Assembly (NCBI RefSeq): GCF_003121625.1
Contig: NZ_QDDJ01000022.1
Coordinates: 1 to 33,871, forward strand
Direction of reading: 5' to 3'
DNA from: Ornithinimicrobium cavernae
GTDB lineage: Bacteria > Actinomycetota > Actinomycetes > Actinomycetales > Dermatophilaceae
Length of the DNA: 33,871 nucleotides
Below the pieces are notes generated by a model. The model had not been told where the DNA came from and did no database searches. It saw only the letters and a list, made by a program, of their open reading frames with translations. Position 1 is the stretch's first letter. Every line of letters begins with the position of its first letter. The position numbers and the translations under genes are program-made. This document shows positions 25,277 through 32,007 of this stretch, piece after piece.

Positions 25277-25519
25277 ATGGATGAAACACCCGCTGCGGAT
25301 CGCGTCTGGGTAAAAGAGCGGGACCGCTGGTACCCAGGCATCTTGGAGACCTGGAACACCCGAAACGGCGTCCGACGGTTTTGGGTCTCGTACGCCGTGC
25401 CAGTGAACGGTTGGCCCGGCGGTTGGTACGAGCAAATGCTTGCGTTGGGGGAAGGCGAGGACCCGAACGGGGAGGGCAAAACATGGCTCGCCACGGTCGA
25501 GGCGGCTCGTCTCGGCTGA
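25277..25519 (+). CDS. Small hypothetical protein
   Basis: An 80-residue protein rich in Trp and charged residues. VWVKERDRWYPGILETW, RRFWVSYAV, NGWPGGWYEQMLALGEG and TWLATVEAARLG suggest a small beta-barrel (SH3- or Tudor-like), but I recognise no family. A perfect TANNNT -10 (TATCGT, 25265-25270) ends 6 bases before the ATG, which supports a leaderless gene with this start. It lies between the YCII-like gene and the intact DUF309 copy, on the opposite strand. Confidence 0.6.
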   Translation: MDETPAADRVWVKERDRWYPGILETWNTRNGVRRFWVSYAVPVNGWPGGWYEQMLALGEGEDPNGEGKTWLATVEAARLG

Positions 25520-25644
25520 CCCATGCCTGTCCGGTCGTGGCTCCTCGCACGCGCGTCACATCGCCGCCAGTCGGGCGCGGCGGGGTCGGTTGGACGACGT
25601 GACCGACGGCGCTCGCGCTGAACCGACCCGGTCGACACGAGTGC

Positions 25645-26076
25645 TCAGAACCTGCCGACGTGACGTTGTGCCTGCTTGGCAACTTCGCTGACGTCAACGC
25701 CGTACGCCCTGCGTCCTGTCGAGGCGAACGCGGCCAGTCTGCCTGCCGCCCGTTCGAACAGTCGCTCCGCCCCGACATGGTTTCCCCGTGCCGCGTGCGT
25801 GAGAGCAACGCAGACCTGGGCAAGCCCCTGCCACAGGTCCCGCTCCTCGACCGGTCCAGCCTTCCAACGCGCCTCGAGCACCTCGTGGGCAGCGAAAGGA
25901 CGGCCGACATCGATGAGCTCTCGAGCCGTCCTGAGCGCCACCTCCGGCGGCAACGGCTCCTCCGAGACCGGCTCAACACCCTCAGCGCCATAGGGCAGGG
26001 GCCGACCCAGCGCGTCGCGGGGTCTTGCCTGGCGAGCACGGCCCCTGGCGTCCCGATCACGCTGTGGCCCGCTCAC
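25645..26076 (-). CDS. DUF309 domain-containing protein
   Basis: A 143-residue intact DUF309 protein. A basic N-terminus with GRPLPYGAEGVEPVSEEPLPP leads into the helical domain ELIDVGRPFAAHEVLEARWKAGPVEERDLWQGLAQVCVALTHAARGNHVGAERLFERAAGRL. The His-Glu of AHEVLE and the W-x-G-L-A-Q helix define the family, which is predicted to bind metal but has no settled function. The GTG at 26076 follows GGGAGGA, and the same leader (GGGAG-A-TGGTCGC) precedes the frameshifted copy at 24582. The two copies thus come from a duplication that included the translation start region. Confidence 0.85.
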   Translation of the reverse strand: MSGPQRDRDARGRARQARPRDALGRPLPYGAEGVEPVSEEPLPPEVALRTARELIDVGRPFAAHEVLEARWKAGPVEERDLWQGLAQVCVALTHAARGNHVGAERLFERAAGRLAAFASTGRRAYGVDVSEVAKQAQRHVGRF

Positions 26077-26124
26077 GCGACCATCCTCCCAAAAAGGAAG
26101 CGATCACCGCGCGGTGTGTGTGCG

Positions 26125-27209
26125 TCACTTCGCCGCGCCGGGGCTCGGGCCCGCCCGACCGTTGCCTGCGTTCACTCTGGCCCGTCGGTGCCCACCGTGC
26201 GGGAAGGCTGGAGGCACCCCGACGTCTTTGGCTGACACCATCGATCCGCCGAGGCCCCAAACACGCCAGGTGTTGTCCGGTAGGCGCACCATGGTCAGGT
26301 AGGCGCCGCGTGTGACGGTGTAGTCCGCGAATACTCGGGAGCTTTGTGCTATCTCTGGGACGAACCGGACGAAGGCCAGGTCGTCGGGAGCGTCCACCGC
26401 GTAGTACACCTTGGTGGCGATCGACTTGTCATCCAGCAAATCCGCTGCCCATTGGTATCCGTGCCAGGCGGGTGGATGGAAGGTTAGAGAGTCAAGGATG
26501 TCCAGCAGTTGGTCCCTGCCCAGCAGCGCCTTCCACCAGTTGGCCGCGACGCTCAGCGGATCTTGTAGATCAGGGGCGGTCAGGGCCCGATGCATCGGCG
26601 ACGACTCCAGTTCGGCAGCCACCAGTGCCGGGACGTCTGATTCAGGACCGACGCCGCCCTGTATCCGCTGGTGCACGTTGTTGGCGAAGGTCGGCGCATG
26701 GCTCGCCCGTTGGGCGAGCAGGTGCGCTGTGGTCATGGGCGGGTTGCGACGTCGCCCCGCGTCCGTGTTGAGTGCTTTGATGCAGGCCTCTTCGTCGTGG
26801 ACGTTGAGCCTGCTGAGGAAAGTCTCGGGATCGATGACCTCGAGCCCGTACTGCTGGTATGAACTCTCCGGGAAGTCCTTGAGGTTCACGGTGACGAGCA
26901 AGTCGGCGCCTGCAGCCACCGCAGCAGCGAGAACGTGCCGGTCTTTGGCGTCGCAGGTCATCTCTTCGATGAGGTGCTCGAACCGAGAACCGAGGACTCG
27001 GGGAAACCAGCCTCCATGTGGTTGAGCCGATACCTAGCCCTATCGGGGTCAACGCTCAGCTTCGCGGTAAGGGTCCGTTCGACCTCGTCGAGGATCTGTT
27101 CGGACCAGCGTGGTTCGAACAGTTCGTGCTCGGCCCTCGTGAGCAGCGCAGAGACCAGCGGGTAGGGGACGAGCACGCAGGCGTCGAGCAGGACGACCGG
27201 CCCAGTCAA
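26125..27209 (-). pseudogene. PIN-domain protein with extra C-terminal domain, interrupted by a frameshift
   Basis: The PIN toxin reads in two frames. Frame 1 starts at TTG 27209 and gives TGPVVLLDACVLVPYPLVSALLTRAEHELFEPRWSEQILDEVERTL as far as FPESSVLG. Frame 2 then continues FEHLIEEMTCDAKDRHVLAAAVAAGADLLVTVNLKDFP. The switch lies around 26980-26986 and needs one extra base; no homopolymer is there. With that base, the acidic PIN residues (LLDA, the Glu of DEVER, KDRH, LKDF) are all in place. About 170 residues follow the usual PIN-family end, with WHGYQWAADLL and VRLPDNTWRVWGLGG, of unknown function. The TTG start overlaps the antitoxin stop (TTGA). Either a decayed toxin, a sequencing error or, less likely, recoding. 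Confidence 0.75.
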
Positions 27210-27643
27210 CGCGTCGTCATGTAGTCGTCGGTGTCAGAGGGGTCCTCCGTGGCTGCGAACCTCTCCATCGCGCGAGCCCGGCGCTCAGCACGACCCTCCA
27301 GGAACTCCTGGACCGCGCGTCTGGCCACGCGACGATGCGTACCCGGCCGCTCGAACGGCAGAACGCCCTCGTCCAGCATCTTCACCAGCGTGGGACGACT
27401 CACTCGCAACAGGTCAGCGGCTTCCTGCGTGCTGAGCATCTCGTCCGCCGACACCACGAGAACCGATTCACCCTTGGCCAGGCGGGCGAACACCTCCACA
27501 AGCAAACGGCGGGCACCATCACTCAACTCGAGCTCGCTATCTCCCAGCCGGAGGGTCGGGGCCTGAGCTGCAGCGTCCCGTAGCCGCAGAGCCTCATCGA
27601 TAGGAACATCCTGAGGCGTGGCCCGTGTCTGAGTGCTACCCAT
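27206..27643 (-). CDS. Excisionase-type HTH protein, likely antitoxin to the PIN protein
   Basis: A 145-residue protein. The central segment MLSTQEAADLLRVSRPTLVKMLDEGVLPFERPGTHRRVARRAVQEFLEGR is a MerR/excisionase-like helix-turn-helix (HTH_17) with wing GTHRRV. The N-terminal part (LRLGDSELELSDGARRLLVEVFARLAKGESVLVVSADE) is typical of antitoxins paired with PIN proteins. The ATG at 27643 has no ribosome site; TAGGCT on the minus strand (27650-27655) ends 6 bases before it, so the transcript is probably leaderless. Its stop overlaps the PIN gene start by 4 bases, so the two form a toxin-antitoxin operon that it should autoregulate. Confidence 0.85.
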   Translation of the reverse strand: MGSTQTRATPQDVPIDEALRLRDAAAQAPTLRLGDSELELSDGARRLLVEVFARLAKGESVLVVSADEMLSTQEAADLLRVSRPTLVKMLDEGVLPFERPGTHRRVARRAVQEFLEGRAERRARAMERFAATEDPSDTDDYMTTR

Positions 27644-27800
27644 GCACCTAGCCTAAGCTCCAAACGAAAGAAACGGAACCGGGATGGCGCGATAGTGCGC
27701 CCGCCAGACCTCCAGCGGCTCGCCCGCAGCGTGCGTCCTTCCGGCGCGATCCGGGACTGCTCGCCAGGGCGCCGGGCCGCACTCGGCTGGATGGCGGTGC

Positions 27801-27819
27801 ATGATATCATCAGATATCA
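27801..27819. promoter_or_regulatory. Promoter/operator of the VapBC operon
   Basis: ATGATATCAT (27801-27810) is a perfect palindrome, and GATATC occurs at 27803-27808 and again at 27813-27818, exactly 10 bases apart, one helical turn. TATCAT (27805-27810) fits a TANNNT -10. The site lies just before GGAGG and the vapB start, so it is a good candidate for VapBC autoregulation. Confidence 0.5.
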
Positions 27820-27829
27820 GGAGGTGGTC

Positions 27830-28054
27830 ATGATGGCCGACGTGTTGATCCGCGACGTGCCTGAAGCGGTGTTGGCGAGTGTGGACGCGCACGCCGCTCG
27901 ATTGGGCCTGTCCCGCGTGGAGTACATCCGCCGACGTCTCGCTGCGGACGCGGCCAGCGAGAGTTCGCCGGTCTCTGTTGGAGATCTGCGCGCCTTCGCC
28001 GACCGGTTTGCTGACCTTGCCGACCCCGAGGTGATGGACTCGGCGTGGCAGTGA
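27830..28054 (+). CDS. vapB: VapB-type antitoxin
   Basis: A 74-residue protein with a ribbon-helix-helix N-terminus: [39 protein letters not shown] is the MetJ/Arc-type strand and two helices used for DNA binding. The C-terminal tail ([26 protein letters not shown]) would wrap the VapC toxin. The start is ATG 27830 or 27833, both served by GGAGG (27820-27824). The stop overlaps the vapC GTG by four bases (GTGA). A repeated GATATC element lies just upstream. Confidence 0.9.
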   Translation: MMADVLIRDVPEAVLASVDAHAARLGLSRVEYIRRRLAADAASESSPVSVGDLRAFADRFADLADPEVMDSAWQ

Positions 28055-28455
28055 CCGAATGGCTCATTGACAAGTCGGCACTGGTGCGCCTGGCCGACAG
28101 TCCCGACGCCCAGGAGTGGGCAGCTCGGATCCAACGAGGCCTGATTCGCGTCACCAACGTCACACGGCTGGAGATTGGCTACTCCGCACGGAGCGAGGAT
28201 GACGCCCGGTCGATGTTCACCAAACCGCCAGTGGCGGCAATGCCGGTGGAGTATCTGACTCGCACGATCGAGGACCGGGCACTTGAGGTGCAGATCCTCC
28301 TAGCCGGGAAGTGCTTGCACCGCGCCCCGTCAATCCCGGACCTGATCATCGCCGCCGCCGCAGAACTGGCCGGCCTCACGGTGCTTCACCTGGACAAGGA
28401 CTTCGACCTCATCGCCAGCATCACCGGCCAGCCTGCCGAACGACTCCACCTGTGA
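28051..28455 (+). CDS. vapC: VapC-type PIN-domain toxin
   Basis: A 134-residue PIN ribonuclease. The acidic residues of the active site are present: Asp of [11 protein letters not shown] (near residue 6), Glu of [10 protein letters not shown], Asp of [31 protein letters not shown], with Asp at the helix start and LDKDFD further on. Length and layout are normal for VapC, which cleaves RNA, often tRNA, when freed from VapB. The GTG at 28051 overlaps the vapB stop; a GTG two codons earlier (28045) is possible. Confidence 0.92.
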   Translation: MTEWLIDKSALVRLADSPDAQEWAARIQRGLIRVTNVTRLEIGYSARSEDDARSMFTKPPVAAMPVEYLTRTIEDRALEVQILLAGKCLHRAPSIPDLIIAAAAELAGLTVLHLDKDFDLIASITGQPAERLHL

Positions 28456-28530
28456 GGGCCCAGCAGCCAGCCGCACGCCCTCTTCAGCCAAGCCCAATCC
28501 ATCGCGAACCGGGCGAGAGGCTGCGTAGTC

Positions 28531-29013
28531 TTAAGCAGGCCGCTGCCGCACCGCGCGGGCGATGAAGCACTGGGCGACCAGGTTCCTGACGTGCGCCTCT
28601 GCGACAACCGGGTCGTCGAACATGTTCGCGAGCGCTTCCGCGACGCTCTGACCGGTCTCGACCACGCGATTCGCAGGGTGGTGCATCGTGCCCGCGGAGG
28701 TGTAGGCACGCAGCACCCGGGGCGCGTCCGCGAACCAGTCGGGGACCTCCGGCCCGGGCGGGCGCCCTGCGCACGCCTCGGCGTGGACGAACACCGGCCC
28801 GACCTCCCGGTAGGGACCCGGCACCCCCAGCGGTGCGTGGGCGATGGTGGCCACTCGGTCCCCGCGCTCGCTCAGCTCCAGGCAACAGCGCATCTGCTCG
28901 CCTCCCTGGAGGGACGCGAACACCGTGACCGCATTGCCGTGGGCGTCGACCCGATGGGCACGCACGGGCGCGAGCTCGGCCGGGTCGATGGCCTCGAGAA
29001 CATAGGTCGTCAT
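28531..29013 (-). CDS. DUF1203 domain-containing protein
   Basis: A 160-residue protein of the DUF1203 family. The core runs from VRAHRVDAHGNAVTVF through MRCCLELSERGDRVATIAHAPLGVPGPYREVGPVFVHAEAC, where the Cys pair and the PYREVGPVFVHA strand are characteristic, to the C-terminal NLVAQCFIARAV. The function of the family is unknown. The ATG at 29013 is chosen because the family begins there (TTYVLEAIDPAELAPVRA). There is no ribosome site; instead an inverted repeat abuts the start codon (29014-29035). Confidence 0.85.
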   Translation of the reverse strand: MTTYVLEAIDPAELAPVRAHRVDAHGNAVTVFASLQGGEQMRCCLELSERGDRVATIAHAPLGVPGPYREVGPVFVHAEACAGRPPGPEVPDWFADAPRVLRAYTSAGTMHHPANRVVETGQSVAEALANMFDDPVVAEAHVRNLVAQCFIARAVRQRPA

Positions 29014-29035
29014 GCCCGGCAGTCGCGCGCCGGGC
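29014..29035. repeat. Inverted repeat abutting the DUF1203 start codon
   Basis: GCCCGGC (29014-29020) and GCCGGGC (29029-29035) form a perfect 7-bp stem with an 8-base loop, directly upstream of the ATG in place of a Shine-Dalgarno sequence. It may be an operator or a translation-modulating hairpin. Confidence 0.4.
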
Positions 29036-29112
29036 ACAGAACGTGAGATGACCAGCCAGCGCGATGGTCCGCGCACCCCCAACACTGGGTATGCCGCCGG
29101 GCCGGGGTTGAC

Positions 29113-29919
29113 CTACAACTCCAGCCCCGCGGCATACGCCTCACTCCGGTTGTCCGGCGGCTGCAGGTTCCGCACGAGATGCTCGACCCAGCTGTCCTCG
29201 TCGACAGCACGGGTCACGGCATGCCGCCCAGGCCTGCCGCGCAACTGCTTGAGCGGTGACCCCAGCAGTTCGAAGAGCTCAAGCTGACCGTCGCGAGTGA
29301 ACACCTCGTCGTCCCACTGGACATGGTGGAGCACCGGTGCGGTGATCGCCGTGGCCGACCGGCGAACGAGTTCATGGGCTGCCATCGCGGCCATCATGGG
29401 ATCCGGCGCGATGAGACCGAACTTGCCGATCACGGCCGCGCGCAACCTCTCCCCCAGCGCCGCACACAACACGATCCCGTACCGCGCCCCCATCGACACC
29501 CCGAGGTAGCCGACGAACTCATCGTCGACCATCTGCTCGTCCCCCACAGTCGACAGCACGGTGAGCCAGTCATCTCGCATCCGCTCGTGCACGGCCACCG
29601 GTCCCTCCGCGACCACCCGGTGTTGGTAGTCAAGGGGTCCGTCGCCAGGCACAATCCGGTCCCCGTGATACGGCCCATCGATGGCCAGGGCTGCGATCCC
29701 GAACTCGCCAGCCAGCCGTGACCCCATCCGACGATGCCGGTCGATGGCCTTGTGCCCGCTCCCACCGTGACCGAACAACACGACGGGAGGCAGGCGGTCG
29801 GCACTGGGCGGCAGCCACGCGATGGCCGGCACAGACGAATCGTCGCGCGGCACGAAGAAGGCCGTCTCCGTCACGTTCGGTGTCAGCTGGTCGCGCCGTG
29901 TGACCTCGAGCTCACCCAT
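29113..29919 (-). CDS. Alpha/beta hydrolase (dienelactone hydrolase-like)
   Basis: A 268-residue cytosolic hydrolase. PPVVLFGHGGSGHK carries the oxyanion His-Gly, FGIAALAIDGPYHGDR the next strand, and GYLGVSMGARYGIVL the nucleophile elbow G-x-S-M-G. HVQWDDEVFTRDGQLELFELL supplies the acidic residue, and a C-terminal His (PGRHAVTR or DEDSWVEHLVR) completes a catalytic triad. An ester or lactone substrate is likely but unknown. The ATG at 29919 is the first good start after the decayed kinase fragment, whose frame runs on into this gene without a stop; the ribosome site is weak. Confidence 0.82.
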   Translation of the reverse strand: MGELEVTRRDQLTPNVTETAFFVPRDDSSVPAIAWLPPSADRLPPVVLFGHGGSGHKAIDRHRRMGSRLAGEFGIAALAIDGPYHGDRIVPGDGPLDYQHRVVAEGPVAVHERMRDDWLTVLSTVGDEQMVDDEFVGYLGVSMGARYGIVLCAALGERLRAAVIGKFGLIAPDPMMAAMAAHELVRRSATAITAPVLHHVQWDDEVFTRDGQLELFELLGSPLKQLRGRPGRHAVTRAVDEDSWVEHLVRNLQPPDNRSEAYAAGLEL

Positions 29920-30036
29920 CTCGCCATTGCACCACGCCTCACCAGCCGGTCGGTGCGAGCCTGATGCAGCATTCGCCCATAAGCGGGTATGCCGCAAGCA
30001 CCCTGTTCTGCAGATCCGCACCCGACCCTCCTCCGG

Positions 30037-30300
30037 GCGAGCGGACTCATCAAAGTCAGAAACCCCATACCGCAGACGCCGACCGCCGGCACGGCGTGCT
30101 CCCCGTCGCCGATGAGATCCTCGGCGAGGCAGCGGAACTCCTTCCACCACACGGCGCCTCCACCTCGGCATGACCGGTGTGCGGGAGCTGCACCTCGTGC
30201 GGCCGGGTGTCGGACCGCAGCAAGCGCCTTCCCTCTCGACCAGCACACCCTTGGTGCGGGACGTGCCGATGTCGCCGCCGAGGTGGGCAGTACGAAGGTA
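30037..30300 (-). pseudogene. Decayed 5' fragment of an FGGY kinase gene
   Basis: On the minus strand this stretch matches the 5' end of the intact kinase at 13468-14931 base for base over about 230 bases, roughly four fifths identical by eye. Translated fragments, scattered over the frames, are GTSRTKGVLVE-like and VWWKEFRCLAEDLIGDGEHAVPAVGVCGMG, matching VWWAEFCSLADELTGDGEHDVAAVGVSGMG of the intact kinase. At least two single-base deletions shift the frame, and the gene stops after about 80 codons, so it cannot work. The DNA upstream (to 30419) also matches the region upstream of the intact kinase, though the LacI operator is missing. Confidence 0.85.
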
Positions 30301-30381
30301 AACTGTGCGGCCCTCAATTCACCGTGCACGCGCGCCGCATGAGAGATGCACGCGGAAGAGTTTGGATTCCCCAGCGGAGAG

Positions 30382-30419
30382 CCTCCGGGCGCGTCACTTG
30401 GGCTCCACTATGGGCTACC
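30382..30419 (+). repeat. Direct repeat, right copy
   Basis: CCTCCGGGCGCGTCA (30382-30396) and TATGGGCTACC (30409-30419), the partner of the repeat at 15191-15226 in the same orientation. Just to the left, GCGCGCCGCATGA is shared as well. It lies upstream of the decayed kinase fragment as the left copy does for the intact kinase. Confidence 0.7.
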
Positions 30420-30516
30420 TGGGTTCGAGCATCTCGATCATCTGCCGATGTGCGGACGTCTCCTGGCGCACGTTCCAGGCTTGGCGTTCAGACCTTGGAG
30501 GGTCTAGAGTGAGGTG

Positions 30517-30867
30517 ATGTGGAGCGTTGACATCGAGCTCATCGCGGGATGGCTCGCTTCGCTGGACCAAGGATCCCGAGAGCAAGTTGTTGCTGCGATC
30601 GAGTTGCTCGAAGACCGCGGTCCACAGCTTGGACGACCTGTCGTTGACACGGTAAGCCGTTCCCAGCACCGCAACATGAAGGAGCTGCGGCCCGGTTCGT
30701 CGGGGAGATCCGAGTTGCGCATCCTGTTTGCGTTCGACCCAGAGCGGCAGGCCATCCTGCTGATCGCTGGTGACAAGGCTGGCAACTGGCAGCGTTGGTA
30801 CAAGAAGAACATCCCCCTCGCCGACAACCTGTTCGACGAGCACCTACGCAGACTGGAAGGACAGTGA
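30517..30867 (+). CDS. HigB/RelE-type toxin (Gp49-like)
   Basis: A 116-residue protein of the phage Gp49-like/HigB toxin family within the RelE fold. MWSVDIELIAGWLASLDQGSREQVVAAIELLEDRGPQLGRPVVDTV is the usual N-terminal helix pair, followed by HRNMKELRPGSSGRSELRILFAFDPERQAILLIAGDKAGNWQRWYKKNIPLADNLFDEHL, the beta-sheet and C-terminal helix. Family members cleave mRNA at the ribosome. TAGAGT (30505-30510) is a perfect TANNNT ending 6 bases before the ATG, or 3 before a GTG at 30514, so the operon is probably leaderless. The stop overlaps or abuts the antitoxin gene. Confidence 0.9.
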   Translation: MWSVDIELIAGWLASLDQGSREQVVAAIELLEDRGPQLGRPVVDTVSRSQHRNMKELRPGSSGRSELRILFAFDPERQAILLIAGDKAGNWQRWYKKNIPLADNLFDEHLRRLEGQ

Positions 30868-30872
30868 GCGAC

Positions 30873-31178
30873 ATGGCCAGGACCATCAGCGACTTCCTCA
30901 CCGAGCACCCGGTGGATCGAGAGCAGGTCGAGAAGCACAAGCGGCGCATGCTCACCCAGGTGCGCGCCTACCGACTGCGGGAACTGCGTGAGGAGGCTGG
31001 GCTGACCCAGGCCCAGCTGGCTGAGCGAATCGGTGTCGGCCAGCGCCAGGTCTCAAAGATCGAGAACGGGGACCTCGACAGCGCCAAGATCGGCACCATC
31101 CGCAACTACCTCCAGGCTGTCGGCGGAGACATGGCGATCGAATACGTCATCGGGGACGACAGGGTCCAGGTCGCCTGA
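30873..31178 (+). CDS. HigA/XRE-type antitoxin
   Basis: A 101-residue DNA-binding antitoxin. LRELREEAGLTQAQLAERIGVGQRQVSKIENGDLDSAKIGTIRNYLQAVGG is a clear XRE/HTH_3 helix-turn-helix in the C-terminal half. The N-terminal half (RTISDFLTEHPVDREQVEKHKRRML) is helical and should contact the toxin. The ATG at 30873 is preferred; a GTG at 30864 would overlap the toxin stop (GTGA) but lies too near AAGGA (30857-30861). With the toxin gene first, the order is that of HigBA systems. Confidence 0.9.
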   Translation: MARTISDFLTEHPVDREQVEKHKRRMLTQVRAYRLRELREEAGLTQAQLAERIGVGQRQVSKIENGDLDSAKIGTIRNYLQAVGGDMAIEYVIGDDRVQVA

Positions 31179-31275
31179 TCTGACTGAGCGGCCTACGCGC
31201 AACTGCCGCTGCCAGGCTGTTCCGTGGCAGAGTTCGTGGGCACGGAACAGTCCGCGCTCAGAGACCGAGGAGATT

Positions 31276-31545
31276 ATGCGACGCCTCAGTAACGATGCTC
31301 GCAATTTGCTCAGTGCGGCAGCGGCCGTTGCGAGGTTCCGCGGAGCACAGGAGTGCGACACATCGGATCTCAAGGTGGCTGCTCTTCTGATCGCCCTGCA
31401 CCCCGGCGTCGCGCTCTATGCGGACGCCGCGGCCAGCACCTCTCCGAAGCAACTGCCGTTCGCCGCTGACCTAGAAGAACTGCTCACCAGCTCACACGAC
31501 GAGCTCGGCGTCGAGGCGCTGCGGCGGCTCACCCAAGGGTTGTAG
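31276..31545 (+). CDS. Small hypothetical protein resembling a Clp N-domain half
   Basis: An 89-residue helical protein. RLSNDARNLLSAAAAVARFRGAQECDTSDLKVAALLIALHPGVALYADAAAS resembles one Clp amino-terminal repeat (S-x-x-A-R-x-x-L-x-x-A ... V-x-T-x-x-L-x-x-A-L-L), but half-length and without the ATPase. GAGGAG (31267-31272) lies only three bases from the ATG, which is short. It follows the HigBA-type pair by about 100 bases. The family match is tentative. Confidence 0.5.
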   Translation: MRRLSNDARNLLSAAAAVARFRGAQECDTSDLKVAALLIALHPGVALYADAAASTSPKQLPFAADLEELLTSSHDELGVEALRRLTQGL

Positions 31546-31635
31546 CGGCCCACGAGCCGGCTCGACAACGCACGGTACTGCTTGTTATGCACGTGATGGG
31601 TGCCTCCCTCTTCAGAGCCGACGTAGGTTGGAGGG

Positions 31636-31986
31636 ATGGGATATGACGCCCTGACGGAGAGCCTGCGACTTATTGAGTCCCGTGAGCTCGCCCCCGTCAC
31701 TCGGTTGAGCCGCCGGCGGCGCCATGTCTCGATGGCTGTGGACGTTGCCGGCGACATCGCGGTCACGATGTTTCTGCGCAGGAGCGTGGGGTGCAACGTT
31801 CAGGAAATCCACGTGCTCGCTCATCACTCAGGCAAGTGGTTCATGCTCGGAGGTGGCGGAGGGTCGGCAGCCGTCGACGCACTCGAGTACCGGTGTCGAG
31901 ATGCAGGGAAGGTTGCACAACCCGAGCGGCGAACCTTGCACAATCGGTTGGCGCCTCCTGGCGCCGAGGACCCCTGCTTCCGTTGA
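31636..31986 (+). CDS. Hypothetical protein
   Basis: A 116-residue protein of no family I can name. A helical start (YDALTESLRLIESRELAPVTRLSRRRRHVSMAVDVAGD) leads to strands AVTMFLRRSV and EIHVLAHHSGKWFMLGGGGG, then a polar C-terminus. The C-terminal 35 residues look less orderly, so the end may be altered. TAGGTT (31624-31629) is a perfect TANNNT ending 6 bases before the ATG, which supports this start as leaderless. Confidence 0.55.
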   Translation: MGYDALTESLRLIESRELAPVTRLSRRRRHVSMAVDVAGDIAVTMFLRRSVGCNVQEIHVLAHHSGKWFMLGGGGGSAAVDALEYRCRDAGKVAQPERRTLHNRLAPPGAEDPCFR

Positions 31987-32007
31987 CGGTTGGTGGGTTC
32001 GTCCGGT

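Noticed and set aside
27110-27130. GTTCGAACAGTTCG as a second LexA box
   Set aside because: The half-sites GAAC and GTTC are one base apart, not four, and it lies inside the PIN coding sequence.
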